From Sneathia sanguinegens (GTDB lineage Bacteria; Fusobacteriota; Fusobacteriia; Fusobacteriales; Leptotrichiaceae), in assembly GCF_001517935.1 (NCBI RefSeq), contig NZ_LOQF01000005.1:1-64000 (forward strand): a stretch of DNA of 64,000 nt. The letters run 5' to 3'. A program made the position numbers and the translations under genes. A model generated the notes under the pieces. The model saw nothing but the letters and a program-made list of their open reading frames with translations. It searched no databases and was not told the origin of the DNA. Shown here in pieces: positions 32,802-43,249 of this stretch; the first letter of the stretch is position 1, and each line of letters starts with the position of its first letter.

Positions 32802-34928
32802 ATGATAGTTATAAAAAGAGACGGAAGAGAAGTCGAATATGATAAAAGTAAAATAATTAATGCAATAAATAAGGCTAATGCTGAAGTAGTACTAAAAGAC
32901 AAAGTTAGTGTAGAACAAATTGATGAAATTATAACATCATTAGAGAAAAAAATTAATAAAAAAATTACTGTTGAATCTATACAAGATTTTATAGAAACTA
33001 AGCTTATGGAATATGATAAATATGAATTAGCAAAGAAATATATAATATATAGATATACAAGGGCCTTAGTTAGAAAGGCTAACACAACAGATGATTCAAT
33101 TTTAAGTTTAATTAGTAATAAAAATAAGGAAGTTGGGGAAGAAAATTCTAATAAAAATGCAAGTGTAGCTTCAACACAAAGAGATTTAATAGCGGGAGAA
33201 GTGTCTAAAGATATAAGCAGAAGAATTTTAATACCTGAAAAGTTGAGAAAAGCACATGATGATGGTGTGCTACATTTCCATGATATGGACTATTTTTTAC
33301 AACCCATCTTTAATTGTTGCCTTGTAAATATTAAGGATATGCTAGAAAATGGTACAGTGATGAATGGTAAATTGATTGAAAGTCCTAAAAGTTTTCAAGT
33401 AGCTTGTACTATTGTTACACAAATTATTGCTGCAGTTGCTAGTAGTCAATATGGAGGGCAATCGGTTAATATTAAACATCTTGGGAAATATCTAAGACGA
33501 AGTAGGGAAAAATATTATAATATAACTAAAGAAAAATTTGGAAACCAATTGAATGAAGATTTATTAAATAAAATAGTTGATGATAGATTAAAAGATGAAT
33601 TAAGATCAGGAGTTCAAACAATACAATATCAAATTAATACATTAATGACTACAAATGGTCAATCACCCTTTGTTACCTTATTTCTTGAAATAGATGAAAA
33701 AGATCCATATATAAATGAAGTTGCTATGATAATAGAAGAAATATTAAAACAAAGATATGAAGGTATAAAAAATGAAAAAGGTGTATATATTACACCAGCC
33801 TTTCCTAAATTAGTCTATGTACTAGATGAATGTAATGCACTAAAAGGTGGAAAATATGACTACTTGACAAAACTGGCAGTTAAATGTAGTAGTAAAAGAA
33901 TGTATCCAGATTATATAAGTGCAAAAAAAATGAGAGAAAATTATGAAGGAAATGTATTTAGTCCTATGGGGTGTAGATCATTTTTATCACCATATAAAAA
34001 TGCTGAAGGGAAATATATATTTGAAGGAAGATTTAATCAAGGAGTTGTTAGTTTGAATTTAGCTCAAATAGGAATCTTGGCAGCAAATGATGAAAAAAAA
34101 TATATGGAATTATTAGATGAAAGATTACAATTAGCATATGAAGGACTTATGTTAAGACATAATAGATTAATGGGAACTCCATCAGACATTTCGCCTATAC
34201 ATTGGCAATACGGAGCTATAGCTAGATTAAAAAAGGGAGAAAAGATTGATAAATATCTAATGAATGGATATTCAACAATATCATTAGGTTATATAGGACT
34301 ATACGAAGCAACAAAATTAGTAGTTGGAGAAAGCCATACAACAGAAAAAGGTTCAAAATTTGCCCTAAAAGTTATGCATAGATTAAGAGAAGCTTGTGAT
34401 AAGTGGAAAAAAGAAACAGGAATAGGCTTTGGTTTATATGGAACACCAGCTGAATCATTATGTTACAGATTTGCAAAAATAGATAAAAATAGATTTGGAA
34501 GTATAAAAGATATTACAGATAAGGGTTACTATACTAATTCATATCATGTAGATGTTAGAGAAAAAATTGATGCTATGAGTAAATTTATATTTGAATCACA
34601 ATTTCAATCTATATCAAATGGAGGAGCAATTTCTTATGTTGAAATACCTAATTTAACCAAGAATTTAGAAGCAATAGAAGAAGTTGTTAAATTTATGTAT
34701 GATCATATACAATATGCTGAATTTAATACTAAATCTGATTATTGCCATGTTTGTGCATATGATGGAGAAATAATAATAAATTCAGATGGAGATTGGGAAT
34801 GCCCTCAATGCCATAATAAGGATCACAATAAAATGAATGTAACTAGAAGAACCTGTGGATATTTGGGAGAAAATTTCTGGAATGAAGGAAAAACAAAAGA
34901 AATAAGTAAAAGAGTCTTGCATCTATGA
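32802..34928 (+). CDS. nrdD: Anaerobic (class III) ribonucleoside-triphosphate reductase
   Basis: A 708-residue glycyl-radical enzyme that makes dNTPs without oxygen. An N-terminal ATP-cone (about 1-90: VIKRDGREVEYDKSKIINAINKA) gives allosteric control. The catalytic barrel includes the SPMGCRSFLSP cysteine region. The C-terminus has a zinc-binding set (CHVC and CPQC) and the radical-site segment TCGYLGENFWN. Usual length. Overlaps nrdG by four bases. Its presence agrees with an anaerobic or microaerophilic life. Confidence 0.96.
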   Translation: MIVIKRDGREVEYDKSKIINAINKANAEVVLKDKVSVEQIDEIITSLEKKINKKITVESIQDFIETKLMEYDKYELAKKYIIYRYTRALVRKANTTDDSILSLISNKNKEVGEENSNKNASVASTQRDLIAGEVSKDISRRILIPEKLRKAHDDGVLHFHDMDYFLQPIFNCCLVNIKDMLENGTVMNGKLIESPKSFQVACTIVTQIIAAVASSQYGGQSVNIKHLGKYLRRSREKYYNITKEKFGNQLNEDLLNKIVDDRLKDELRSGVQTIQYQINTLMTTNGQSPFVTLFLEIDEKDPYINEVAMIIEEILKQRYEGIKNEKGVYITPAFPKLVYVLDECNALKGGKYDYLTKLAVKCSSKRMYPDYISAKKMRENYEGNVFSPMGCRSFLSPYKNAEGKYIFEGRFNQGVVSLNLAQIGILAANDEKKYMELLDERLQLAYEGLMLRHNRLMGTPSDISPIHWQYGAIARLKKGEKIDKYLMNGYSTISLGYIGLYEATKLVVGESHTTEKGSKFALKVMHRLREACDKWKKETGIGFGLYGTPAESLCYRFAKIDKNRFGSIKDITDKGYYTNSYHVDVREKIDAMSKFIFESQFQSISNGGAISYVEIPNLTKNLEAIEEVVKFMYDHIQYAEFNTKSDYCHVCAYDGEIIINSDGDWECPQCHNKDHNKMNVTRRTCGYLGENFWNEGKTKEISKRVLHL

Positions 34929-35491
34929 AATATTCACTTATTAAAGAAATGGATGTTGCAAATGGTCCGGGTATAAGAACTTCTTTATTCGTTAGTGGTT
35001 GTAAACATAAGTGTAAGGGCTGTTTTAATGAGAGTATTTGGGATTTTAATATAGGAAAAGAATTTACTCAAGAAACAATAGATCATATTATTAATTTATT
35101 GAAAAGAGAATATATAAAGGGTTTAACTTTATTAGGTGGAGAACCTTTGGATCCAGACAATCAAGAATGTGTATATGAATTGGTAAAACAAGTTAGAGAA
35201 CAACTTCCTAATAAGAGTATCTGGTGTTATACAGGCTACACATATGAATTTATTGTGGGTTATATGTATAAAAAATTACCCTATGCAAAGAAAATATTAG
35301 ATTCTGTAGATGTTCTAGTTGATGGTAAATTTATTTTAGATTTATTAGATTTAAAATTACAATTTAGAGGCTCTGCAAATCAGAGGGTTATAAATTTAAG
35401 ACAAACTGAAAAGGAGCATAAAATAATTTGGGCTTTAGGTAAGGAAGAAGAGGCAAAGTATATAAAAAGAGTACAAAGAAATAATATTTAA
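34925..35491 (+). CDS. nrdG: Anaerobic ribonucleotide reductase-activating protein
   Basis: A 188-residue radical SAM activase that installs the glycyl radical on NrdD. The 4Fe-4S motif CKHKCKGC (CxxxCxxC) follows GPGIRTSLFVSG; LTLLGGEPLD binds SAM. Coupled to nrdD by an ATGA overlap. Confidence 0.95.
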   Translation: MKYSLIKEMDVANGPGIRTSLFVSGCKHKCKGCFNESIWDFNIGKEFTQETIDHIINLLKREYIKGLTLLGGEPLDPDNQECVYELVKQVREQLPNKSIWCYTGYTYEFIVGYMYKKLPYAKKILDSVDVLVDGKFILDLLDLKLQFRGSANQRVINLRQTEKEHKIIWALGKEEEAKYIKRVQRNNI

Positions 35492-35493
35492 AT

Positions 35494-35522
35494 TTGTCTA
35501 AAAGGTATGCTTATGCTATAAT
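35494..35522 (+). promoter_or_regulatory. Strong promoter of the asp23-guaA operon
   Basis: TTGTCT (35494-35499), 17 bases, TATAAT (35517-35522) with a TGC extension at 35514-35516. It lies just after nrdG, so the following six genes form a separate operon. Confidence 0.8.
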
Positions 35523-35542
35523 TATCTGAAGGAGGAGTATTT

Positions 35543-35887
35543 ATGGATGAATTAGGAAAAATAACCATATCTTCAACAGTAATAAAGGATATTATAGTTG
35601 AAGTCTTAAAAGATGTAGAAAATGTTGTTGGTGTTAGTGAAGATGAAGTTAAAACAAAATTTACAAGTCTATTTAAGAATGATGATAAAAAGAGTCTTGA
35701 AGTTGAAATGGGAGAAACAGAATGTGTTATTGATCTATCAATTTCAGTTGTGTATGGTTGTAAAATAAAAGAAGTTGCAAAAAAAGTACAAAATGATATA
35801 AAAAATAAAGTAGAAGAATTAACAGGTGTTAATGTTAAAGAAATTAATATAGTTATTGCAAAAGTAGTCAAAAAGGAAGATGAATAA
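35543..35887 (+). CDS. Asp23/Gls24 family envelope stress protein
   Basis: A 114-residue Asp23/DUF322 protein. GKITISSTVIKDIIVEVLKDVENVVGV at its start and the VIDLSISVVYGCKIKEVAKKVQ and LTGVNVKEINIVI segments are typical. In Firmicutes Asp23 is held at the membrane by AmaP, and the next gene looks like that partner. GGAGGAG precedes the ATG. The family is more typical of monoderms, but this type of gene next to nusB is also widespread elsewhere. Confidence 0.88.
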   Translation: MDELGKITISSTVIKDIIVEVLKDVENVVGVSEDEVKTKFTSLFKNDDKKSLEVEMGETECVIDLSISVVYGCKIKEVAKKVQNDIKNKVEELTGVNVKEINIVIAKVVKKEDE

Positions 35888-35898
35888 GGGGGTATACA

Positions 35899-36486
35899 AT
35901 GTTTAAAATACTAGTAAGGATAATAAATTATATCTTTTTAATTTTGTTAGCCCTTTGTTTATATTTTCTAGTAGTAGATCCAAATTTTATTGCTAATATT
36001 TTAGATGAATTTTCAATGCTATTATCTACAAATAATTTAGTTAAATTTGTTTCACAAATAGTTATAATAATATATTTTGTATTTATTATTTTTTCATTAT
36101 TGGAAAATTTATTTAAAAAACCAAAAAAAATAAAGGTAAGTAGTGAAAATGGAGAAATAGAAGTAACACTTAAAACTATAGAAGAAATATCAAAGAATTT
36201 TTTAGAATCAAAAGATATTGTTAATGTTGCAAAAGTTTCTGTTAAATATACTCATAAAGGACCTATTATTAATGCAAATATTGAAAATTTTAAGACAGAT
36301 GAAATGAATACAAAGTTAGCAAATATAGCTACAGAACTTACAAAATATATAAAAAATATGTTGGGTGTAACTGTAAAAAAGGTTAATTTAAATATAAATA
36401 AAATAAATACGAGTCAAGTTATAGAAGAAAATATTGAAACAGAAAAAGTTGAAGAAATTAATGATGATGTAGTAGAAATAGATTAG
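35899..36486 (+). CDS. AmaP-like membrane anchor for Asp23
   Basis: A 195-residue protein with two N-terminal transmembrane segments (about 5-27 and 50-68) and a cytoplasmic Asp23-like domain (about 75-175: VSSENGEIEVTLKTIEEISKN, GVTVKKVNLNINKI). This is the layout of the alkaline-shock membrane anchor AmaP. Located 11 bp after the Asp23 gene. The glutamate-rich tail is not conserved in families I know. Confidence 0.78.
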   Translation: MFKILVRIINYIFLILLALCLYFLVVDPNFIANILDEFSMLLSTNNLVKFVSQIVIIIYFVFIIFSLLENLFKKPKKIKVSSENGEIEVTLKTIEEISKNFLESKDIVNVAKVSVKYTHKGPIINANIENFKTDEMNTKLANIATELTKYIKNMLGVTVKKVNLNINKINTSQVIEENIETEKVEEINDDVVEID

Positions 36487-36494
36487 GAATAGTT

Positions 36495-36893
36495 ATGGAA
36501 CAAAGAAAAATAAGAGAAGAAATTTTTAAAATATTATTTGAGCATGAATTAGTATCTTCTAATATTTTTGAAAGAACAAAACAATTTTTAGAAGAAAATA
36601 AACTTAGTAATTCAAAAGAAGAATTTATAAATCGTTTCATGAAAGAATATAGTGAAAATGAACAAGAGCTAGTAACTGGCTTGAAAAAGTATCTTAAAAC
36701 ATGGTCTTTTGAAAGATTAGGAGTAGTTGAAAAAGTTCTTTTAAAAATGTCATACTATGAAATTGTTTTGAAAAAAGAGGAATATGAAATTGTAATAAAT
36801 GAAGCAGTTGAGCTTGCAAAAATATATGGAGATGTAAAAACTAGACAATTTATAAATGGTGTATTAGCTGATTTAGTTAAAGAAATGAGATAA
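36495..36893 (+). CDS. nusB: Transcription antitermination factor NusB
   Basis: A 132-residue all-helical RNA-binding protein acting with NusE in rRNA antitermination. The N-terminal REEIFKILFEHELV and the C-terminal LKMSYYEIVLKKEEYEIVINEAVELAKIYG with RQFINGVLADLV are the family signatures. The Asp23-NusB neighbourhood is a common one. Confidence 0.9.
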   Translation: MEQRKIREEIFKILFEHELVSSNIFERTKQFLEENKLSNSKEEFINRFMKEYSENEQELVTGLKKYLKTWSFERLGVVEKVLLKMSYYEIVLKKEEYEIVINEAVELAKIYGDVKTRQFINGVLADLVKEMR

Positions 36894-36894
36894 T

Positions 36895-38277
36895 ATGGAA
36901 AAGGTAATTGTATTTTCAAACAAAGAGAAAACTTTAATTGAAATAAAAAAATCAACTTCATATGAGAATATTATTTTAGACTTAGGGGATTTAGATATAG
37001 ATCCCCCATTCTTAAATTATATACTAAAAATTTTTAGATTATTAAAAAGTAATAAGCAGAAAGTTGTCTTTATTTCAAAAAAAGGTCTTAATAATGAAAT
37101 GAATAAATATTTTAGATTTTTTCAAAGTCTAGATGAATATAGAAAAATGAAGATATTTACAAATTTTACAATTAAGATCTACTTATCCAATACCTATTTA
37201 AGAGATTTATTAAGAGATACCTTTGTATCCAATGGCTTCTTAACTAAGGAAAGAGAAGAATTAAAATTTTTAAATAAGGAACATGATTCTAAGGATAGGG
37301 ATATATATATTATAAATTTTGAAAAATATCAAAGTGAAAAATTAAATGAAATAAAAAAAATAAAGGCAAAGAATCAAAATTGCAAAATAGTCCTATTAAT
37401 AGATAAACAAATGGCATATAGGGCATTGAGAACTGTAAAATTAGGTGTGGATAGTATAATAGAAAAACCTGTAAATATAGATGAAATTTTAGCTACTGTG
37501 AAAAATTTAGCTATGCAAAGTAGGTTACAAAAAGAAAATGAAGAATTGAATAGAAAAATAGAAAAAGAATTAGCCTTGGCAAGTGATATACAAAAGAATT
37601 TATTACCTGAAAAAAATATAGAATTTAATGGCTATAGGGTAGAGTATTTATTTCAACCATCTCAAAAAATTGGTGGAGATTTTTGTGATGTTTTAAAGCT
37701 AGATGAAAATAGACTTGCAATAATTTTTGCAGATATTTCAGGACATGGAATCCCAGCAGCCTTATTATCAACTATGCTTAAAAGTCTAGTAGTTACTGAA
37801 ATAAAGAAATATATGAAAACTAATGAATTATTAGAAAAATTAAATGAAAGAATTATAAATATTTTTCCTGATGGAAAATTTGTTAGCCTATTTTATTTGA
37901 TTATAGATAGTGCAAAAAATACTTTTACTTATTGTAAAGGTTCACAAGAACCCGCCTTATTATTAAGAAATAATAAAGTGGAAAAATTGGAAACTGAAGG
38001 ACAAGTTTTAGGAATATTTTCAAAGAAAAATTTTCCAGATCTAGTTAATTTTGAAGAAAAAAGTATGGAATTTAAGAAGGATGATGTTATTTTACTCTAT
38101 ACAGATGGTATAACAGAAGCACATAATGAAAATGGCTATTATGGAGATGAACATTTAGAAAAAGTATTTTTAAAAGAAAAACAGGATATATATAAAATAA
38201 AGGAAAGTTTAAATGAATATATTTTAGAAGATGATTTAACCTTACTTACAATTTGGAGAGATAATGAAAATATATAA
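36895..38277 (+). CDS. SpoIIE/RsbU-type serine phosphatase with STAS-like and receiver-like domains
   Basis: A 460-residue protein. Residues about 1-110 look like a STAS domain (NIILDLGDLDIDPPFLNYIL, KVVFISKKG). Residues about 125-205 resemble a response-regulator receiver (DIYIINFEKY, CKIVLLIDKQMAYRALRTVKLGVDSIIEKPV) but the phospho-acceptor Asp is not clear. A coiled coil (about 205-235) leads into a PP2C phosphatase (about 240-455) with metal-binding GGDFCDVL, FADISGHGIPAALL and LYTDGITEAHN. It likely dephosphorylates an anti-sigma-antagonist type partner. No anti-sigma kinase is adjacent. Starts two bases after nusB. Confidence 0.83.
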   Translation: MEKVIVFSNKEKTLIEIKKSTSYENIILDLGDLDIDPPFLNYILKIFRLLKSNKQKVVFISKKGLNNEMNKYFRFFQSLDEYRKMKIFTNFTIKIYLSNTYLRDLLRDTFVSNGFLTKEREELKFLNKEHDSKDRDIYIINFEKYQSEKLNEIKKIKAKNQNCKIVLLIDKQMAYRALRTVKLGVDSIIEKPVNIDEILATVKNLAMQSRLQKENEELNRKIEKELALASDIQKNLLPEKNIEFNGYRVEYLFQPSQKIGGDFCDVLKLDENRLAIIFADISGHGIPAALLSTMLKSLVVTEIKKYMKTNELLEKLNERIINIFPDGKFVSLFYLIIDSAKNTFTYCKGSQEPALLLRNNKVEKLETEGQVLGIFSKKNFPDLVNFEEKSMEFKKDDVILLYTDGITEAHNENGYYGDEHLEKVFLKEKQDIYKIKESLNEYILEDDLTLLTIWRDNENI

Positions 38278-40264
38278 GGTAATTGGCATGAGTTGTAAGG
38301 CTTGTGCAGTAAAAATAGAAGAAAATTTGGAAAAAAATGGTGTAAAATTCAAGCTAAATTTTATTGCAGAAAAGCTTGTTATAGAAAATAAAAATGGTAT
38401 AGATGTAGTAAAAGTTGTAGAAAATTTAGGCTATAAATTAGTTGAAGATACTGAAAAAGTGGAGGAAAAAGAAGTAAATTTAGGTCTTGTTGGAGTACTT
38501 TCTATTATATCAATGAGTTTAGCAATGTCTTCAATAAAAAATAGTGGATATTTTCAATTACTTCTAAGTTTAATTGTAATATTTTTATCAAAAGACATAT
38601 TATTTCTTGGTATAAAGAGTATAATTAAGTTGACCTTTACTATGTATTCATTAATTAGTTTGGGAGTACTAATTTCTTTTGTATATAGTGTATACAATTT
38701 AATTATTTTAAAAACTAATCTAATATATTTTGATAGTACCTGTATGATTTTATTCGTGGTGCTATTAGGAAAAAAGATAGAAAAGAAATTAAAGAAAAAT
38801 ACAAATAAGGCTATAGAAAATTTAACTAGTATCATTCCTGATAAAGGAGAGGTTAAAATAGGAGATATATTAACCTTGAATAAGGATTCTATTGCGAGCT
38901 TTGATGGGAAAATATTAGAAGGTTTTGGTATATTTGATGAAAAATTAATAACAGGTGAAAGTAAACAAAAGATAAAAAGAAAAAATGATAGAGTTTATGC
39001 AGGTTGTAAATTAATAGATGGGAATATAAAATATATTATAGATTTAAAAAAAGAAGATATGGTGATTTATAGAATAAAAAATATGCTAGAATTAGCTTGT
39101 AAAATACAGTCACCACTTACTAATTTTACAGATAAATTAACAAAAGTATTTGTTCCAATAGTAATATTAATATCTTTTTTTACCTATGTAATAGGTAGAA
39201 ATATTAATAATGCAATATGTGTTCTTTTAATTTCTTGCCCTTGTGCAATAGGCCTATCTATACCTATTTGTTTGATAGTAATAGTTGGTAGTTTAGCTAA
39301 AAAAAATATATTAATTAAAGATGGAAGTGCAATATTAAATTCAATTAAAATAGATAAAATAGTATTTGATAAAACAGGGACTTTAACAAAAGGGAAACCT
39401 ATTGTAAAAGATATTTCAATAAATGCTGAAGATATAGAGTATGTATATAATATGGAGAAAAATTTATCACATCCTATAGCAAAATCAATTAAGGAATATT
39501 TAAAGAAAAATTATGTAGTAGAAGATAAGGATATTAATGTTAGAAATTATCAAGGCCTTGGTGTGGGATATTCAGATTATCTTGTAGGTAGCATAAATCT
39601 TATGCTAAGGAAGGGCATAGATGTAAGTAAAATAAATAATAAATATAAGGACTTGTCAAAAGAGGGTAAAACTGTTATACTAATATCTAAATACAAAGAA
39701 ATTAGAGGTTTAATTACATTAATAGATGATATTAATGATAATGCCCCTTTATTTATTAATTATTGTAAAAAAAACAATATAGATATGAGTATACTAAGTG
39801 GAGATAATAGGTATACTACAAAATATATTGCAGATAAATTAGGTATAGAAAAATATAATTTTGAGGTTTTACCTTATGAAAAGAGTAAATATATCGAAGA
39901 TATTCTTGAAAAAGATAAAGTTGTAGCTATGGTGGGCGATGGAATAAATGATATCGTAGCAATCAATAATGCAAATATAGGGATAGCTATTAATAAGGGA
40001 GCTATACCAACTTTGGAAACTAGCGATGTTGTAATAAATGACTTAATGGATATTACTATATTACAAAAATATAGCAAACTTTGTCTTAGATATATTAAAG
40101 AAAATCTTTTTTTTACAGTGATATATAATATATTTGGGATAATGATAGCAACAGGTATATTGGGTATTCAATTGACACCAATGATAGCCTCTATATGTAT
40201 GATGTTAAGTTCAATATCAGTTTTGTTAAATACATTAAGATTAAAAAGGAGTTGTAATAGATGA
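38264..40264 (+). CDS. copA: Copper-translocating P1B-type ATPase
   Basis: A 666-residue heavy-metal ATPase. One N-terminal metal-binding domain has [15 protein letters not shown] (CxxC). The membrane CPC motif is in [13 protein letters not shown], and [15 protein letters not shown] near the C-terminus is the Cu(I)-type MxxSS helix. Actuator TGES (LITGESKQK), phosphorylation site DKTGTLTKG, the conserved HP dipeptide in NLSHPIAKS and hinge [10 protein letters not shown] are all present. It probably exports Cu(I). It overlaps the phosphatase by 14 bp and guaA by four bases. Confidence 0.9.
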   Translation: MKIYKVIGMSCKACAVKIEENLEKNGVKFKLNFIAEKLVIENKNGIDVVKVVENLGYKLVEDTEKVEEKEVNLGLVGVLSIISMSLAMSSIKNSGYFQLLLSLIVIFLSKDILFLGIKSIIKLTFTMYSLISLGVLISFVYSVYNLIILKTNLIYFDSTCMILFVVLLGKKIEKKLKKNTNKAIENLTSIIPDKGEVKIGDILTLNKDSIASFDGKILEGFGIFDEKLITGESKQKIKRKNDRVYAGCKLIDGNIKYIIDLKKEDMVIYRIKNMLELACKIQSPLTNFTDKLTKVFVPIVILISFFTYVIGRNINNAICVLLISCPCAIGLSIPICLIVIVGSLAKKNILIKDGSAILNSIKIDKIVFDKTGTLTKGKPIVKDISINAEDIEYVYNMEKNLSHPIAKSIKEYLKKNYVVEDKDINVRNYQGLGVGYSDYLVGSINLMLRKGIDVSKINNKYKDLSKEGKTVILISKYKEIRGLITLIDDINDNAPLFINYCKKNNIDMSILSGDNRYTTKYIADKLGIEKYNFEVLPYEKSKYIEDILEKDKVVAMVGDGINDIVAINNANIGIAINKGAIPTLETSDVVINDLMDITILQKYSKLCLRYIKENLFFTVIYNIFGIMIATGILGIQLTPMIASICMMLSSISVLLNTLRLKRSCNR

Positions 40265-41796
40265 GAGAAAAAATATTAATTATTGATTATGGTTCACAAT
40301 ATAGCCAATTAATTGCAAGAAGAATTAGAGAAATGGAAGTGTACTGTGAAATCACATCAAGAGTTGATGTTAATAAGATAGGAAACGATGTAAAGGGAAT
40401 AATTTTTTCAGGAGGACCAGCTTCAGTATATGAAGAAAATTCACCTAGTGTAGATAAAAAAATATTTGATTTAAATATACCAATATTAGGTATATGTTAT
40501 GGTATGCAATTAATAACATATTTAAATGGTGGAATGGTTGAAAAATCAAATAAAAGAGAATTTGGTAAAGCAACATTAGAAATTATAGAAGAAGGAAATC
40601 CTTTATTTAAAGGTGTACCTAAAGAATCTTTAGTTTGGATGAGTCATGGAGATCATATTACAAAAATGGCAAAAGGATTTAGAACTATTGCTAAAACAAG
40701 TTCATCTAATGCTGCAGTTTGTAATGATAATAAGGTATACGCTCTACAATTTCATCCTGAAGTTCTTCATTCACAATATGGTAAGAATATGATAGAAAAT
40801 TTCATATTTGACATATGTAAAATAGAAAAGAATTGGAAAATGGGAGATGTAATAAAGGAAAAAATAGAAGATATTAAGAAAAAAACTAAGGGAGAAAAAG
40901 TTTTATTAGGTTTATCTGGAGGAGTTGATTCATCTGTTGCAGCATTATTGATTAATAAGGCAATAGGAGATAAATTAGTTTGTGTCTTTGTGGATACAGG
41001 CTTATTAAGAAAAGATGAAGCAATAAAAGTTAAAAAGCAATATGAGAGCATAGATAGCTTTAATATAGTTTTTGTAGATGCTAAAAAGAGATTCTTAGAA
41101 AAATTAAAAGGTGTAGTAGACCCTGAAGAAAAAAGAAAGATAATAGGTAAAGAATTTATAGAAGTATTCAATGAACAAGCTAAAAAATTACAAGAAGAAA
41201 AAGAAATTAAATTTTTAGCACAAGGAACTATATATCCAGATGTAATAGAATCTGCTAGTGAAGATGGCTTATCACATACTATTAAGTCACACCATAATGT
41301 TGGAGGGCTACCAAAAGATTGTAAATTTGAATTGATAGAACCACTAAGAAACTTATTTAAAGATGAAGTAAGAAAGTTAGGTAAAAATTTAGGTTTATGT
41401 GATGATTTGATAAAAAGACATCCTTTCCCAGGACCTGGTTTAGGTATTAGAGTAATAGAAGAGGTTACTGAAGAAAAAGTTAAACTATTACAAGAAGCAG
41501 ATGATATATTTATAGAAGAATTAATAAAAAATGGACTATATGATAAGGTAAGTCAAGCTTTTGTAGTGCTATTACCTGTTAAAACAGTAGGTGTTATGGG
41601 AGATGTTAGAACATATGAATATGTAGTTGCAATAAGGGCAGTAAATACTATTGATTTTATGACAGCAACATTCTCAAAATTACCTTATGAATTTTTAGAA
41701 ATAGTTTCAAATAGAATAGTTAATGAAGTTAGAGGCGTAAATAGAGTAGTTTATGATATTTCATCTAAGCCTGCAGCAACAATTGAGTGGGAGTAA
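40261..41796 (+). CDS. guaA: GMP synthase (glutamine-hydrolysing)
   Basis: A 511-residue two-domain enzyme converting XMP to GMP. The glutaminase domain (1-190) has the nucleophilic cysteine in [10 protein letters not shown] and His/Glu in [10 protein letters not shown]. The ATP pyrophosphatase domain has [12 protein letters not shown], and the C-terminal dimerisation domain ends with the canonical KPAATIEWE. Last gene of the asp23 operon. Its 3' end is the boundary of a decayed accessory region; guaA 3' ends are known integration targets in other bacteria. Confidence 0.96.
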   Translation: MREKILIIDYGSQYSQLIARRIREMEVYCEITSRVDVNKIGNDVKGIIFSGGPASVYEENSPSVDKKIFDLNIPILGICYGMQLITYLNGGMVEKSNKREFGKATLEIIEEGNPLFKGVPKESLVWMSHGDHITKMAKGFRTIAKTSSSNAAVCNDNKVYALQFHPEVLHSQYGKNMIENFIFDICKIEKNWKMGDVIKEKIEDIKKKTKGEKVLLGLSGGVDSSVAALLINKAIGDKLVCVFVDTGLLRKDEAIKVKKQYESIDSFNIVFVDAKKRFLEKLKGVVDPEEKRKIIGKEFIEVFNEQAKKLQEEKEIKFLAQGTIYPDVIESASEDGLSHTIKSHHNVGGLPKDCKFELIEPLRNLFKDEVRKLGKNLGLCDDLIKRHPFPGPGLGIRVIEEVTEEKVKLLQEADDIFIEELIKNGLYDKVSQAFVVLLPVKTVGVMGDVRTYEYVVAIRAVNTIDFMTATFSKLPYEFLEIVSNRIVNEVRGVNRVVYDISSKPAATIEWE

Positions 41797-42336
41797 TCGC
41801 AAAAAATCATAGAAATGGCTTAAAACAAGGCTTTTGAGCTTATTGAAACGAGCGACTGGGACAAAATTGGGTAAAGATTTCAAAAGTAATAAATTGAGTA
41901 ATAGCTCCCAGTGGCTTTACAAGAAAATACAAAAGACCGTAGCTTAGTTGTTACGGTCTTTTTGTTCTATAACCCATAAACTTGAAATTGTCTGTAAATT
42001 AAAATGAATAATCGTACCTAACACCAATACTACATTTTCTATTATCATAATCCCTTTTTTTAAAACTATGTTAGATGTACAAAACACGGTCATTATTATC
42101 AGAATAATATATTCAAGTGCCTTATCAAGCAATAGTGTTATACCAATTACTTAGACTGCTATTGTGATTGTTCATTTATAGTTTTTTAGCAATGTTTTTC
42201 ATTCATTCCCAACTATTATTTCAAATTTTGAGCATAAAACAATTGAATTTATTGCTTATCCGTTAAATTGAATTATTAATAATACTTTATTTTAAGTTTT
42301 CATTCATTAGAAACATCTTTATATCTACTTTTGTAC
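41797..42336. other. Intergenic stretch after guaA, start of the accessory island
   Basis: About 540 bp with no recognisable gene. It contains an ACTGGGAC motif (41855-41862) that also begins the island repeats at 46.28 and 48.40 kb, and a terminator hairpin at 41931-41962. A 62-codon hydrophobic frame on the minus strand (41944-42132) overlaps the hairpin and has no recognised homology; I do not call it a gene. Confidence 0.6.
41931..41962 (+). terminator. Strong terminator downstream of guaA
   Basis: An 11 bp perfect stem (41931-41941 with 41952-41962) with a ten-base loop and T residues, 135 bp after guaA. Confidence 0.8.
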
Positions 42337-42900
42337 TTATATGATTCTATTTAATAATTTTATTCGCTTCAACTCTATAATTAATTTTCGAGTTTGAGCT
42401 GCATATTTATCTTTTCTATTAAAGTAAATATATATTTTTATTATTACGATTACAATGAAAACAAGTATTAAAACTGCTGTTGCTATTGCATATATTTTAA
42501 CTCCATTTTGAATTAATTTTTTATCTATTAAACTACAAGCAATAATTCCTAATATCAAAAAAAACAAATTTGCTCCAAATGATGATATCGAGTTTAATAT
42601 TGGATATTCTTTATGTAATTCATTTATAGGCTCCAATTTCAACTTAAAATACTCAATAACGTTAGTAATCTTTTGAGAGTCAACATTATTTTCAATTAAT
42701 ATTTCACATATTTCATTATCTCTCATTCTAATCATTTCATTTCGATAGTTTTCTAATTTATCCATATTTTTGAACAGAAAAAATATGGTAATAAGTACTA
42801 ATATGCTCCAATAAATAATCACAGGTATACTGTTCTCAAAAGAGCAAGGGGCTTTACATTCATTATTGCTGAAGCGGAAGAAGTAATTTGTTGGATACAA
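42337..42900 (-). CDS. Putative membrane protein, unrecognised
   Basis: A 187-codon frame whose product has about three hydrophobic segments (near 27-43, 106-124 and 133-157), with a charged stretch between the first two (NMDKLENYRNEMIRMRDNE). It begins with TTG and has only a weak Shine-Dalgarno, so the start is uncertain and it may be a fragment. No family recognised. Opposite strand to the neighbouring modules. Confidence 0.45.
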   Translation of the reverse strand: MYPTNYFFRFSNNECKAPCSFENSIPVIIYWSILVLITIFFLFKNMDKLENYRNEMIRMRDNEICEILIENNVDSQKITNVIEYFKLKLEPINELHKEYPILNSISSFGANLFFLILGIIACSLIDKKLIQNGVKIYAIATAVLILVFIVIVIIKIYIYFNRKDKYAAQTRKLIIELKRIKLLNRII

Positions 42901-42997
42901 AAATAAAGTTCTTTCAAAATTTAGCTCTTAAAAAATATAGTAAAAATGCTATAATATATAAAATAACTTCATAAACGTATAATTAAGGAGTGAAAAT

Positions 42998-43207
42998 ATG
43001 AAAGTCAGTTATAATGAATTGTGAAAAGTTTTAATAGACAAAAATATGAATAAAAAAGCTTTAGCAAATGCTTGTGAATTATCTCCTGCAACTATATCCA
43101 AAATGGGCAGAGGAGAGTTTGTTAGCATGGATGTTTTATATCGTATCGGAACCAAATTAGGTGTTGATTTTGGAGATATGGTTTCAATTATAGAGCAAAA
43201 GAAATAA
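42998..43207 (+). pseudogene. XRE-family antitoxin/repressor-like gene with early nonsense codon (module A)
   Basis: A 69-codon HTH_XRE gene with a good AAGGAG Shine-Dalgarno. After MKVSYNEL a TGA stands at 43022-43024 where related proteins have Trp (typically ...YxxLWKxLIDKxM). The rest is intact: NKKALANACELSPATISKMG with the RGEFVSMDVLYRIG segment. Reinitiation at ATG 43046 would give a 53-residue product still holding most of the helix-turn-helix. It stands 43 bp before the ORF6N gene; two shorter relics of the same pair occur at 48.7 and 49.1 kb. Confidence 0.75.
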
Positions 43208-43249
43208 ACAAAACTTGAGGTGACAAAATGGAATCTCAAGTTCTAAAAG

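Noticed and set aside
41944-42132. A 62-codon hydrophobic frame on the minus strand as a gene.
   Set aside because: It overlaps a strong terminator, has no Shine-Dalgarno and no recognisable homology.
43022-43024. TGA inside the XRE gene read as tryptophan, hinting at a changed genetic code.
   Set aside because: TGA ends many intact core genes here (for example metG, nrdD and copA), and TGG is used for Trp throughout. A nonsense mutation in a decaying gene is simpler.
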